From Ceratodon purpureus (Eukaryota; Streptophyta; Bryopsida; Pseudoditrichales; Ditrichaceae): 64,000 nt of DNA. Positions 11,150-23,520 of this stretch are shown here, in pieces (the first letter of the stretch is position 1; each line of letters opens with the position of its first letter). Where the stretch lies: the NCBI GenBank assembly GCA_014871385.1, contig CM026432.1:9416825-9480824 (forward strand). Reading direction: 5' to 3'. Below the pieces are notes generated by a model that had not been told where the DNA came from, made no database searches, and worked only from the letters and a program-made list of their open reading frames with translations. The position numbers were made by a program, and so were the translations under genes.

Positions 11150-13150
11150 TTTAGCTCACTTTGATCTTTATGATCTCACAAATAAAGGAAAGTCAACAAT
11201 CTCATATTGGTATATGAGTATTATATCAAATCAATTTTAAGATTTTGCGGCAAAATCTACTAAAAATGTTGATATTGAGATTCATTTGGCCTCTAGTAGA
11301 AAGAAGTTAGTTTTAACCAATTTGAAACAATGATCTCTGGGGGTTAATAATATTACCAAAAATAAATATGAAGAAAACTTTGATTGGTTTAAGGTTGTAA
11401 ATAATATTATTTAAAATGTCACTTGTAAATTGATTTGTCTTCATAATAAATGTAATATAATACTAATTATTATTTTGATATACTTGAAAAAAATGTCTTA
11501 ATCCTGATTCCTTTCATTTATCTCACAAATAACATTGATCATTAAAATCCACTTTATTGAATGATTCAAATATAAATCGAAAAGATAAAATCAAAATCAT
11601 TACCATAATCCATTATCCTTTGAATATTTAACATTTAATGTATTATTACATATTCAATAGATAAGCCCATTATCTTTAAAAAAAAATTAAAAAATCTTTA
11701 ATAACCAACATGTGATGTGCATACACAACTACCTTCATGCCATTTAAAACAACTATGAAACATGTATTTTTAATCAGATAACTTTACTATTTCTTCCATT
11801 ATAACTATTCTTTTTTTGTCATATGTTTAGAATTTGAGTCTGTAACCACCATGCTTTTCACCCATTTCCACCACTTTAGTAAAGTTGATGGTTAGTAGAT
11901 GGAGTTTTCTTGTTGTTGATCATTGATAGTAAATGCTTAGAAATCAAATACTTTCTATAAAAATCCTAAACCTTTACGTAAATGAATTTTAACTATCAAG
12001 TTTAGTACTATGGAATATAAGTCATACATAGAATTGAGATGTTGTATAAAATATAAATTTTATTTTTCTTCAATGATATAAATTTCATCCATATAGATTG
12101 GTCTTCATGGCATTTATAAGAGTTGTTTGATTTTTGAAGGTAGTAAAGGATAAAATGTATATGGTTTGTCTAGCCAACACTTAGAATGGATACTTGACAT
12201 CCATAGAGGAATACATTTTTTGATTTTTCCCTAATACCATGCTTTTCTTTTTAATGAATTATTTTATAGACATTAGAATTTTATTTAAAGTACTACGACT
12301 TTGAGAAAATGCATTTTCTAACATAATATGGTTTACTGATCCTAAAGTACATGATATCTATTCAAAGATTTGTAGGATCTATCAAGATTCAAAGCATTCT
12401 AACATTTACAGGGAAATTGATGGTTTTCAGCTTTTCAAACATTAAGTCCCACCATGTGTTCATAAATTCACATTTTAACTTACAACTCTTACCTTGGATT
12501 CATAACCTTTTAAGATAACTCTACTTTATTAGAAAAATTTACAGACAATTATATGGAATCTTCTACATTTACAATTACTATAATTAGTAAAATTATACCT
12601 AATGTCGATTTATCATTTGAATTGATCATAATACAATATAGCTTAAGGTATTTATGAACTCGTCCACTTCTTATCAAACTTGATAGTTTTCTCCACTATT
12701 GTTGGATCCCTCAAAATGTTATTCACCACCTTTCAATTGTAAGCCCTCTTCTTCTAAACAAGAGCCTATCCTTCCTTAACGTATAGAAGTGCTTTAAAAG
12801 TAGCAACTTGATAAACCACCACTTCCGCAACTTTTTTGCTCGGTAAATTGCATAGTTGATGTGATGAAGAATATACAAAGGCCGGGAAATCATTGACAAT
12901 ATTGAACCAAAAAAAAAGTCAAAATTTTAGAAGTTGAATCAAATTTTTGTGAATCTTCAAAAGTCTAAAAGCAAAATTCTAGTAATCAATACTACAAGAC
13001 TATTCCTAAAATAAACCTTGCCCTCGTCTTAATGACAATGGCCCCTCAACCAAGGTTCCCATTGGATAGGGCAAAAGGCTACTTAAAAATATTTTGTTGA
13101 TGAAAAAAAAAAAATTAAAAATATATAAATTATCTAAAGTAACTAAATGG
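11150..13150. other. AT-rich intergenic DNA
   Basis: About 2 kb of AT-rich DNA with no open frame of note, no RNA gene and no repeat I could align elsewhere in the window. Confidence 0.55.
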
Positions 13151-13156
13151 ATCCCA

Positions 13157-15090
13157 TTACACTAATTTGGGGTCCTTGATTCTATTAAAAATATAAAATT
13201 TACTAAAAAAGGATGCACACCCTCTAAAATCAAAATCACAAAGGAGAGGAGGGGGGAGGGCCAGCCTCGTCATTAAGACGAAGGCGAAGTTTATTGTCCG
13301 GGCACGACTATCAACACCATGTGCTTTGAACCAAGAACTAGTCCTGTTGATTTGAGCTACTTCAACAATGCCACTTGTTGATTTCCAATTACCACTCCAC
13401 CTAGGCTCAGCAGCTGGACCTTCACAAGATATTGCTCCTCCCACCTCAGTCAACAAAAACACTGTCGTCCTCTGTTCTCGTTGCAAACTCTCCAAGCTCT
13501 CATTTTCCGTAACAAGCTCTTGTCGCACAATTGTTAACAACAAAGCCTGGTAAGAAAACGTAACCATCTCATCGTTTCCAAATCTAGTAATGGTCAGTCC
13601 AATATCTAGTCACAAGTTTCTTGTGATCGATCAGAGAGTGATCGAAAACACCGCCGACCTCGATACTTGCATTGATCAGTTGTTGAAGAGGATGAAGTGT
13701 TGTATGAGACGCCATCTAGTATGCTTACGAGTGTTGTTTTTAATGGTTTAGTGTTTCTAGAGCTTCGGTATTCTGCATCAAGGCAGGTGGAGGTTTGGAG
13801 GTGCGAAGGGATCAGCGAGTGAGTTGTCGATCTCCTTGTCGGTAATTACCGTGGTGAACACGCCATGCTTTTTATTGTTGGATTGTGGTTTGTTGCTGAA
13901 GCACTGGATCGGTTTGAGTTTTGTCTGAGGCTTGAGATCTAGCTTTGGGAGGGTTAACTCTAGTGGGAAGGATGAAGTTAGTCGGTGTACTTGGACTGGA
14001 ATCCGATATAGGTTTTGTCCCAAGTACAGTTTGTTGCTGAAACAGAGAATCGGTCATATGGATCTGTGGGCTTTATGATCTTCGTGAGGCTTGACCTTTG
14101 TGGGAAGGGTTTTGGAAACTAGTGTATGATTCTGGAAATAATTGGTTGATGTCACGGAAACTGGTTGAATGATGTTGGCCGAAGTATGGTTTCTATGGTG
14201 ACTGCTGTCCTTGGCTGGCTGACTAGAAGTTATGAACGGTTTTGGAATATGTGACAAATACTTGTGTGTTTGGTTTAGTAGCTAATATGAAATTGTGCTT
14301 GCAATTGGATGTAGACGTTCAACTTTGCATTTAGGGTTGTATTTAGATATTAGGAGGTGATCTAGCGAAATTTATTTGTGTGTTACCAAGTGCTATGGAG
14401 TCTGAACGAAAGTTTCTTTTGCTTGTGCGTCGGCTGAGTGAGTTTCCGTAGCAGTCTTCTAGCGCTCACTGGTAGAGACGATTGTCGGATAGGATGTGGG
14501 ATGTTTTGCAATTGAGGACGTGAGTCATATTACTGAATCATGTACCTCTTGCTGTCAGTGAAGCTATGGCCTCACATACTACACTTTAAATGGTGTGGTG
14601 CCTTGAAGGCTTTGATGTCACAGGTGTGTATTTAGAGGTCCCTTAGTCTGATACGGTTTGTGAAGGGTATTGACAATGTCTATTCAATCGCACGTTGGAG
14701 AATATTATCTCTGCCCAGGCGCTTTTTGCCTCTTCAAATTGCGGTTTAGGAATCCTCAACCATCTTGAGGGTAATTTGAACTCTGGAGCTACTGATAACT
14801 GCATTTGATTTGTGAATGGCAAGGGTATTCAGGCTCATGAACACTATGATGTCTACCAGTCCTGTGCATCTGTGTGCATCTGTATTGAATGTGCATCTTC
14901 TTGTCTCCAGGTGAACTGCACGGAGTAATTTACCGGCTGGTAACAACTCCCAATCCCTGCGCTGAGAGACTACGACAATTTCGTCACCCTCACAACGAAG
15001 GTATTACGCGATCAGGCCGGCGTTAGGAGCTCAAAACAGCCCAAGAAGCAATTTGGTGTTCGATCTGGGAACGTTCAACGACCACGAAGA
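13157..15090. other. Upstream region of the F-box/PP2 gene, no other gene seen
   Basis: GC content is intermediate from about 13.2 kb on, unlike the AT-rich DNA before it. A minus-strand frame of about 136 codons (13157-13567) lacks any family signature and runs into AT-rich DNA. The part from about 14.4 to 15.09 kb is a plausible promoter and 5' leader for the plus-strand F-box gene. No transfer RNA or other RNA gene was recognised. Confidence 0.4.
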
Positions 15091-15094
15091 GATC

Positions 15095-16425
15095 ATGGCT
15101 ACCGAAACAATGCTCACCGATTTTACGTGCACAAGTCTGCTTGTACCGTATCTGACTCCCATTGATATTGCGAGACTTGAATGTGTCTGTCGAGAGCTGC
15201 GAAATACATTGGACTCTGATTTAGTATGGGGACGATTTGTACCCAGATCAACTGCCAAGGTGGTGAGGCTCAATGATGAGCAAGCCCCAACGAAAAAGAG
15301 GATTTTCACAGTCCTGTGCAAGCCATTCCTGCTAGAAGAGACGCTGGTATGAAAATCTGTTTCGCATTTGTTTTGGCCATGTCAATCGATAAAGTGTGTG
15401 AGATTAACCGACATTACGCTCAATGGTTATATTGTTTCCATCTGATAGAAACTACAGGCTTAGTGAGACAAGCTTATGATTTCCCTCATTAGCGCTAAAC
15501 TGGAAGTCTTGTTGTTCGTTGCAGGCATACTGGTTGAATCCAGGCACAGGAGGGGTCTGTTGCAGTTTGGCAGCACGGGGTCTTGGAATTGATTGGGGAA
15601 GTGACAGGAGATACTGGAGCTGGGGTCCACAGAATGGTGCAAGGTATGTTTTCTTTAGATATAGTGTCATATAATTGTAAAGAGTTTCGATTGCAACTAC
15701 TTACATACAAACTAGTTAATGCATAAAAATCGTTCCTCTGAAACACCAATGTGATCTCTCCCAGGTTTCATTCAGCGTCTATTAGGTGTTAAAAAAACAA
15801 TGAACAATTTGAATTGATCTCCTTCAGGGATGAATTGGTCGTTATTATCTATATTGACTAATGCAACAAATGTGAAAATGTTTTCTCAAACAATTGCTGA
15901 GGTTTTGAGCCTTGATGGAGAGCTAATATGATGATGCTTTGGCACAGGTGGCCAGAGGTAGCATGTTTGGAAGAGGTGTGGTGGTTCCATGCAAGAGGAA
16001 ACATCAAATGTTTACTTCCCAAGGGGGCCTATACGTTGTCATGGCGTATTCAATACCGCAGGAAATGCTCTGGTTGGACTACTCTGCCCGTAACCTTTCG
16101 TTTGTCAATGAGCGATGGGTCTCAGGCAACTACCAGCCATCGCTATCTGGGTAATCGACTCAGGAATGGCCCCGACCAAAATAGTCTCGATGACCTTACC
16201 CCAGTTCGTCAGGTTGAACGTTGGTTAGAGTTTGACGTGGGTGAAGTAGTTGTCACCGATGAGGAGAAAGAGACTTCGTTGGAGTTTTCAATGAGGGAGA
16301 CTGCCTGTGGGACTCTGAAGAGCGGAGTAGTTCTGGATGGTGTTGTGTTGCGGCCTACTTCTTTAACAAGGGTTACTGGACGATACGGTAACTCATCTGG
16401 AAGATTTGTTGTTAAGCGGAGGTAA
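15095..16425 (+). CDS. F-box protein with PP2 (phloem protein 2) domain, three exons
   Basis: Probable substrate receptor of an SCF ubiquitin ligase. Its PP2 domain is a lectin-like fold that in some relatives binds N-glycans. Exons are 15095-15346, 15525-15643 and 15948-16425, all with GT...AG introns (phases 0 and 2), giving about 282 residues, which is normal for the family. The ATG at 15095 is the first in the frame. The F-box is at about 10-50 (SLLVPYLTPIDIARLECVCR, then LWGRFVP-like DLVWGRFVP). The PP2 domain follows: exon 2 supplies AYWLNPGTGGVCCSLAARGL with WSWGPQ, and exon 3 supplies EVACLEEVWWFHARGNI. The domain ends with VTDEEKETSLEFSMRETACG and GVVLDGVVLRP, the standard closing strands. 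It looks intact. The ubiquitination target and sugar ligand are unknown. Confidence 0.88.
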
Positions 16426-16429
16426 TTTT

Positions 16430-17290
16430 TAGTTACATTTTTATTATTATTATTTCTTACGCTTCTACTCAGTTTTCGCATACAGCAGTAGCTAGCGGAA
16501 CAAATATTAGTGTTCGCTTGTCAGTTCTGTTGTCAAGTGGTAATAGACTGGTCGGGAGATTTTTATTTAGAGCGAGCTGTTGTGATGTAGGAGCATCTAG
16601 AGTTTTGTGCCAGAGTTCCAATCCTTACACAAAGATATGATTCAGGCTTTCAAAGTACTGTGCAACCAGCTTTTCACAGTTGCAGCAGATTATCTTATTG
16701 TTTACAAGATACTGAACTATATGGTTATTTACAATGGTTTAAACAAGTATACTGTAAATTGTACATAAATCTGCTCATGATGCTGCTCATACTTAGAAAT
16801 TCTGAGTTCATCGTGACAGGATCCGAACTCAGGGAATCGTCCAAGGCTTCAGAACTGACTCTGGGTTGATCGAGAGTAGATGTTCATCTTACTACTGCAG
16901 ATGAATTCCTTTGTTTAAAATTACAGTGGGCCGCAAGTCGCTAATGATACCGTGTTTGTAGGTGGGTTTCGTTTCCCTTGTGAATGATTCGACACGATTC
17001 ATCTCCTACATTACTCTCACACAGATGCTTACTTAGCAACTTTGGAGGACATGAAAATGTACCCTGTCGTCACAAGTTTTGAGTGAAGTCTCTCGTTCTG
17101 AACTGAAAACAAACATTCGTCTTGCAACCAGTCCATTATTGTTGTGTTGCATACTGAATGGTACTGTAGTGTACTGTACAAATAAACTTCTTCCTCCCGA
17201 AGAAGTTAGAAGGTAAACTCTACCTGAGAGCTTAGTACGACGAATTGATTAGAACAGTCAAGATCATCACAAAACTGCATCGTTATATAC
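16430..17290. other. Intergenic DNA between convergent genes
   Basis: Holds the 3' region of the F-box/PP2 gene and the 3' region of glycosyltransferase B, which point towards each other. Several AATAAA-like strings occur. I see no further gene. Confidence 0.5.
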
Positions 17291-17298
17291 ATCGAAAT

Positions 17299-19025
17299 CT
17301 AGCAATGCTGTGGTGGACTCGAATGTTTCGCCTTACACTGGATCAGCTCCACGAACGCCGTCAAGGCTCTTTGTGAAGATCCACCTTTCGCAACTGCCTT
17401 CTTTGCTGCCTCCTGGAAGTTCCTCGAGTTCAACCGGATTGCATCAACCTCCATATCCGATCCCTCTACCGCCATGATCCGCTTCACTTTGTGCGCGACT
17501 TCCTCCTTCGCCACGACAGCATTGCCATCCCTGACCTGGCTCTCGAATCGAAGGCCGATTTTCCACACATGCGTAATGTAGTGGCAGTTCGTGTTCTGGT
17601 CAGCGATTCGTGGCCATGCCAGCATCGGAACTCCACCTGAGATGCTCTCGGTGACAGAGTTCCAGCCGCAGTGGGTGAGAAATGCAGCCACCGAGGGATG
17701 CGACAGGACTGCTATTTGCGGCACCCAAGGGACCAGCAGAGCGCGGTCTTTCGTCCGCACCACAAACTCAGAAAAGATCCTCTCAAACTCCTTGTCCTTG
17801 CACATGTCCTCGATGAGATCTGACCTCACCACCCACAAGAACGCGTGGCCGCTCATCTCCAGACCGCAGGCGAACTCTTGCATCTGCTCCAAGGACATAC
17901 TTGCTATGCTCCCGAAGGAAACGAACAGAACCGAGTCGGAGCTTCGGGCGTCGAGCCAGGACAAACAGACCCGGTCCTCTTCCCAAAGGCCACTTCCAGC
18001 TGGCGCCATGCCCACATCTTCGACCCCGGCGACAGTCGTTGTCGAGCTCAAGATGAGAGGCCCCACAGCGAAGATGTTAGCATTCAAGCCACTCATGGCA
18101 TCCAGGACATCACCCTCGAGGCCGTGAAACGAGTTGTACAGAACACAGTCACACTCAGGCAGCAGCGGACTCTGAGTTTCTAGAAACATCCGATGCCAGA
18201 AGCTGTCGATGTCGTGCGTGAGCAAGACCGGTGGCAAGTCCTCGACGCGCATAGTGGGCGATCCACCGGGAAGACATGTAAGAGGAGCTCGTCGAACAGC
18301 AGCCTCCTCATCACTTCTCGGTGGTCCAAGCGTCAAGTTCACTAGATCAAGCGACGGAGTGGGATCATGAGCTGGAGGAGGTGGTAACGGGAGAATCCCC
18401 GTGGATAAGAATGTCGATAAGTGGTAATTACATTGTGTAGAGATAGCAGAGGACGTCACTAATCCCACCACAGGAATGCCCAACTTCTTCCCAGCGTAAT
18501 GAACCGCCGAGAACCTACTGTCACGGATCACGCATGTGATCGAAGACTTCTGCAGGAGCTCCTGAAAGAGCTCCTCAAACACGGGTCCCATCTCCAACAA
18601 CCCGTTGCAAAACGCAACCGCATCCTGAAGCCGGTGCCCTTCACACAACCGGTCGGACACCGAGACGAACTCAATATGATCATCACTGCACATGCATCGA
18701 CCAGTATCAATCCAACCATCTTCCTCACAAGATCACCAGCACTAGTTTGTGAGCTCATCACTACCACATGACTCAAAGTTGCAGGAATGATATGACAAAC
18801 TTACTCAGGCTCCGAATTCTTGCACCGCGCTTGCATGAGTCGATCATGGTTATGTCTGGTGTTGACGAACGTGACGCGGAAGCCGAGCGCTGCCAGTTTC
18901 TTCGCAAGCTGCAAGGCTGGAGTGATGTGCCCTTGCAGAGGCAATGGGATGACGACGGCGTGCAAAGGCTTGTGTCCATCGTCTTCCTCCTGCTCCAGCA
19001 CCTGCTTGTCATGCTCTATCTTCAT
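17299..19025 (-). CDS. Family-1 UDP-glycosyltransferase B (two exons)
   Basis: Second member of the GT1 trio, a soluble UDP-sugar-dependent glycosyltransferase of unknown acceptor. Exons are 19025-18805 and 18685-17299, with a 119-bp GTAAGT...GCAG intron in phase 2 at the same codon as in copies A and C; about 535 residues. The start is a true ATG (MKIEHDK). The N-terminus is some 5-10 residues longer than in A and C because of an acidic insert (EQEEDDG). Likely catalytic His33 lies in PLQGHITP and Asp129 in CVIRD. The PSPG box is complete: [31 protein letters not shown], ending ADQ. Ala and Ile replace Gly and Phe seen in the boxes of A or C, and the loop after VSVSD lacks the DDHPRLRD found in both others, so B is the most diverged copy. 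Confidence 0.92.
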
Positions 19026-19059
19026 CTTGTCTGAGCTAGCTTTGAGAAGCAGGACGTGA

Positions 19060-20380
19060 AGGCCAAGTGTTGCAATTAGTACTGCTCCTCTTCAAGGAAC
19101 AGAAACAGTCAACAGTTGTGGAATAACGGTGGTGTTACTGAGCAGGAAGGTTGAGTGTCCTAAAACCAACCACTGTGAGCAGTTTAGGGTATTTTTTTTA
19201 TTTTTTACTTTTTATTTTTTTCATAACACACGGATTACTTTTCGCAATCCGCGGCAAGCGGACAAGTGGCTTTTCGCCACCCATCGCCGAGGTTTTCCAT
19301 CCGGTACAAGTGAGATTTTACGGCCGATCGGAATCGAACAGTTTAGGGTATTTGAGCAATGGAAAATTTTGGAAAAAAATACGTGAGGCTTCGAAATAGG
19401 ATTTTAGAGGGATTGGAAAAAAATTTAGAGGCACCTAAAATTGACTAGATAAGAGTTTTCCCACTAAAATTGGAGGTGCATAACTTGAGGGAGATTTTTT
19501 CTGGAAAGGGAAATAGGTTTTAGGAGGAATGCAACTTTAAATTTCATGTTTACTCCAATGTTTAAATTACTACGAATTTTGAAAGCCAATTTTTTGTAAT
19601 ACATTTAACCAATATGTAGGTTCAGCTAAAACCGACCACCATGACACCAAAACTTGATCAGTGTGCTACCATCAAAATATTCTCATATGATTCCCTTTTT
19701 ATCAATCATGCTTGATACTTTCTTCTAGATCTCCCAAGAATTTCATTTTGAAAACTTGTCGGAAATGGAGAAGTCTACTGATGAGTTATGGGACTTGGTC
19801 GGCTATGGGTGCCTCGATCTTAGTTGTATTAACCCTAATGTCGAGAGAAGTCCAAATCCGGTTGCTCATCTGAATTGTTTTTTGTGCAAAAATTGGAACT
19901 TTGACTCTGAATACATCTCAAGATTCGTACGGTCAAATTTGATAAAACTTGGTGACTAGACTAATTGAATGGCACTGAACAAGATTCTTCAGTTGGATTT
20001 TTCAAAATCAAGTTTGAAAAACAATTGTGCAAAGATTTCAAATAGGATCGTTTGGAGGTCACTACACCACTTTCCTTTAAAGGCTAATTTACAGTATGCA
20101 GATTGCAGGAAGTGGAGAAATGGAATAGCTGATGACTAAATGTTTACAGTTGTGTAAATTATTCGGACAGGAAAAGTGGTAACTTTCACAAGGCCACGTG
20201 GCGAAGTGATAGAATTGCAGGCATGTGGGTGACAGTATTACTGTATCTTGTTACATCATCGTGTCAGTTGAGGGGAGTGTGATGTACTTGAATGGCTTTG
20301 CCTGGGTTTTTTTATTCGGAAGTCTCGTATTTTTTTTAGGGGATGGATGCTCATTTTTCCAGCTGCTCAAGTTTGGGGAA
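19060..20380. other. Intergenic DNA upstream of glycosyltransferase B
   Basis: Contains the presumed promoter of the minus-strand glycosyltransferase, then AT-rich DNA. A 19.2-kb stretch holds the inexact direct repeat CAGTTTAGGGTATTT (19177 and 19339). A frame at 19756-19959 of 67 codons resembles nothing I recognise. No RNA gene seen. Confidence 0.45.
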
Positions 20381-20393
20381 GTGGTCAAAGATG

Positions 20394-20985
20394 GGTCTCT
20401 TCATTTTTCCATCTGCTCGGGTGCTCACGCTCGGGTGGTTCCATTTTTCTGGCACTTCCCGTTTTGGCATCCTAGGGTCTTTTTTTTTTGTTTCATTTTT
20501 GCTAAATCTAGGACTGTAGGCTTTAAATTACTCTATGAAGTTTCTCTTAGGTCTCTTTATTTTCCCCCAATAAAGAGAGGTGCAACCGCTGGTTTGGTTG
20601 CTAGGCTCGATGGGTTCCATTTTGCTACCCCTCCCCGTTTTGGGGTCCTGGGGTCTTTTTTTGGTTTTTTTTTTTTATAAATTTGGGGCCGTAGGTTCAA
20701 AATTATCCTAAGGAGGTCCCCACGAGATCACTAGGACCCCCACTCAAAGCAAATAATAGGGGCAGAGATTTGCCCCCTCTACTCCCTACCCCCTGAGCCT
20801 AGCCTCCGACCCACGCCCCGAGCACCTCTTGATGGGGGAAAATAGACAGATCCGTTTCTCTTGAGATTAAGAAGGGCCCCACTCAAACACAATAATAGGG
20901 CAAAGATTTGCTCCAATATCCCTCCTACCCCCTTCCAAACCTTGGCTCCAAGCCATGCTCGATGGGGGGATTTAGAGAGTTTCCA
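20394..20985. mobile_element. MITE, copy 2 (outer, split by copy 3)
   Basis: Begins GGTCTCTTCATTTTTCC and ends in a degenerate inverted copy (AACTCTCTAAATCCCC in reverse complement). It is flanked by the perfect 9-bp repeat TCAAAGATG at 20385-20393 and 20986-20994. The head half lies at 20394-20549 and the tail half from about 20855 to 20985; a younger copy sits between them. Removing that copy leaves an element of about 290 bp, matching copy 1. Confidence 0.7.
20550..20854. mobile_element. MITE, copy 3 (inner, younger)
   Basis: An element of about 305 bp whose ends are clear inverted repeats: GGTCTCTTTATTTTCCCCCA on the left, and GGATCTGTCTATTTTCCCCC read in reverse complement from the right. 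It is flanked by TTTCTCTTA (20541-20549) and TTTCTCTTG (20855-20863), an 8-of-9 match target duplication. Because it interrupts copy 2, it inserted later. The GGGGCAGAGATTTGCCCC block is shared with copy 1. Confidence 0.72.
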
Positions 20986-21069
20986 TCAAAGATGGGTGAC
21001 AGTTTGTGGAATGCTCCAATCAAAGTTTGAGGTAATTACTTACATGTTTTTTTGAGTTACACTTTAAGT

Positions 21070-21136
21070 TGCACTTCATGTAGATTATCAAATAATGTAA
21101 TGTGCACTTCATGTAGATTATCAAATAATGTAATGT
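21070..21136 (+). repeat. 33-bp tandem duplication
   Basis: A unit containing GCACTTCATGTAGATTATCA is present twice, head to tail, with no visible mismatch before the third copy would begin. It lies in AT-rich DNA with no gene. Confidence 0.8.
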
Positions 21137-21613
21137 TCAATTAAGGAAGACCGAATGGAAGATATGTATGATTTCAAATAATATGGATTTTTAGTTTGTA
21201 TAGTAATGCATGATTAAAAGGTTTATTCTATAAATAGGACAAATTATAATAAATCTAAAATTTTGTGGATTTATCGATTGAAGTGGATGATATTAAGAGA
21301 AGGTTTTTCAATATTGATGAATGGTTGTTTATCGATAATGTTTAAATATTGTTCTCTAACATGCCATACAACTTCAAGAAAATGTTTTTGCCTTTGTCAT
21401 TGAACTTCACAAATTATATAATGATTTATAAAGGAAAGATGTAAAGTTGATCATGTCTAGTATTCATCTTTCAAAAAATAATAATAAAATTTATTACCAT
21501 AGCAATAACATCTAATTGTATATAATACAAGTGCATCATAAGTTCAAATTGTATCATTAAATAGCAATTTTAGTAATTGTGCATGTCAAAAAATACCATT
21601 AACTTCTATTTTG

Positions 21614-21615
<2 letters not shown>

Positions 21616-21670
<55 letters not shown>
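21616..21670 (+). repeat. AT dinucleotide microsatellite
   Basis: An uninterrupted run of about 27 AT units, self-complementary and prone to slippage and cruciform formation. Assembly length here may be unreliable. Confidence 0.9.
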
Positions 21671-21673
<3 letters not shown>

Positions 21674-21799
21674 ATAATTTAACCTCTATTATATAACAAA
21701 TCAGCCAAAAATACACAAGTATACAAAAAATGAACTCTAGTCAATGATTAATCCTTAAAGTTCCTTCAAATTGGATTTGGATTTTGGAGCTATGAATTG

Positions 21800-22960
21800 C
21801 TTAGATTAAGTAGTAAAAAGTCATATTTTGGCATAAAAAATTTTAAAGAGAAAGATTTTATTGCAATTTGATTGTCTCATTTTTTAGAGAGATTTATGAT
21901 TTCTTGAGTGTTTTTATTTTACAAACTAATTTCTCTTCAGATTTGGGTAGCTACAAACTTTTTCTTTAAGATCTATTTCATATCTTTTATTATGATGTAA
22001 TCCTGACCAAAATCCTAATCAAACTATCAACTTATTGGAATTGGAATATATACGAGTTTTACAATGGCAGACTTCAAAGTTTGATAAAAAAAAAATGTGA
22101 TAATTGCTGAAAATAAATTTTAGCCCACTTCAATTTCAGCAGCACTTCAATCTTATTATGGTTTTGAAAAGGGATATTCTTGTTGACGGTGGCCCAATGT
22201 TTATATCTGAGAGTTGCTACGAAGGTTTAAATGAAGAACAATTAAGCCACAAGGTTAATAAGAATGATGATGGACATCATCAATATTAAAAGGTCTATTA
22301 AAGCTTCTGTAGAGGAATGATATGGGAGTTTATATTACCTCTACAGTACATAAGGTTTGGAGTTTATATGATCATGATGTTGATAGTTGAAGCATAATAT
22401 GTTGAGTTTCCATATTTCTTGCCAACTGATTTTTATTGATATTTATAGAATATACTTTATAATTATTTGGATATATATATGACTTTATAACTTTACATAT
22501 GATCACCATCTACAATCTAGTATTTTTAATTTTAGCTACTATGATTTTTTGTTTCCATTACCACAATGTTTTGTCTGCATAAATAAGGTTTGTTTGATAT
22601 ATCTAAAAGTTTTGCTCAAGTTGAAAATAAGTTAAGGTTTTCCATCCAACAAATTTAATTTTGTGAAAGACTATATTCTTGAAGATAAAAACTCCTTTAT
22701 TATTTGCTAAAGACAATAATTCTATTGATTGTAGACATATTATATTACATGATCGCAATACTGGTTATTGAGTTATTAATTTGAAACTATGGCTCATCAT
22801 ATATTGACCATTATCTTGTAAGACAATTAAGACTTATCATCTTGCAAGTATTTTTCTCTTATTTGTTAGCAGTTTTTAAAAATATTTTTAAAATAAAATT
22901 AAATTAAAAGTTTTGCAATAAAAGTTATCAAACTTTTTTTAGTGTAAATTTATGACAAAA
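21800..22960. repeat. Diverged dispersed repeat, copy 2, then AT-rich DNA
   Basis: The first 330 bp are the partner of 10790-11145, with the same ordered blocks. The remainder to 22960 is AT-rich. It contains an open stretch at 22104-22289 of about 61 codons which I do not recognise. An origin from a retroelement leader is possible but not shown. Confidence 0.4.
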
Positions 22961-22974
22961 ATTAGACTGCAGTA

Positions 22975-23520
22975 TCCCTCGCAAATAAGCTTAAAAGTTT
23001 AAAATATTCTCTTCTTAAATGAAGATTATTTGGGAATAGTATTGCACTTCGAAATGGTTTAGCGAGCAATTTTTTTGTAGCGGCGCAAAAAGCATTGCCA
23101 CTCAAAGGTTTAAGAGCAATTCTAGCTTTGTTGCAAGGAATATTGCCTAGCAACAATTTAACGAGCAATTTTTGCCATCTAGCGAGCGATATTATCCAGC
23201 AATAGCCCTCACAAATTACATCCAAATTTCAAATTCCTCACTAGTCTCAAAGGAGAGCACAAGCGAGGGGTATTGCCCATCAAAAGTTTGGCGAGCAATT
23301 GTTTTGCACTATGGCGGGGCATATAGCTTCATAAAAATTTCATGAGCAGTTTTTTGCTGAGTCACAAGCAGATATTATAGAAACTAAACTCACAGCAACA
23401 AAGTCTACAAAATACATACATAATCTATTTCCCCGAATACAAACTCGTCTACCTTCAAATCCTAAATTCCTTTCTGATTCAAATAGACAGCACCAGCAAA
23501 TGGTATTGCAAATCAAAGAA
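22975..23520 (+). repeat. Degenerate satellite array, segment 1
   Basis: About two to three diverged units of a family that recurs at 25966-28215 and 29766-30605. Each unit has the order CTAAATTCCT, then AGCACCGGCAA-like, then ATTGCACATCAAAG, then GCGAGCAATTGTTTTGC, then a second TTGACGAGCAATTTTTTG half, then GATATTG and CCTCGC. Spacing between successive CTAAATTCCT landmarks is mostly 170-190 bp, with some near 230. Confidence 0.65.
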
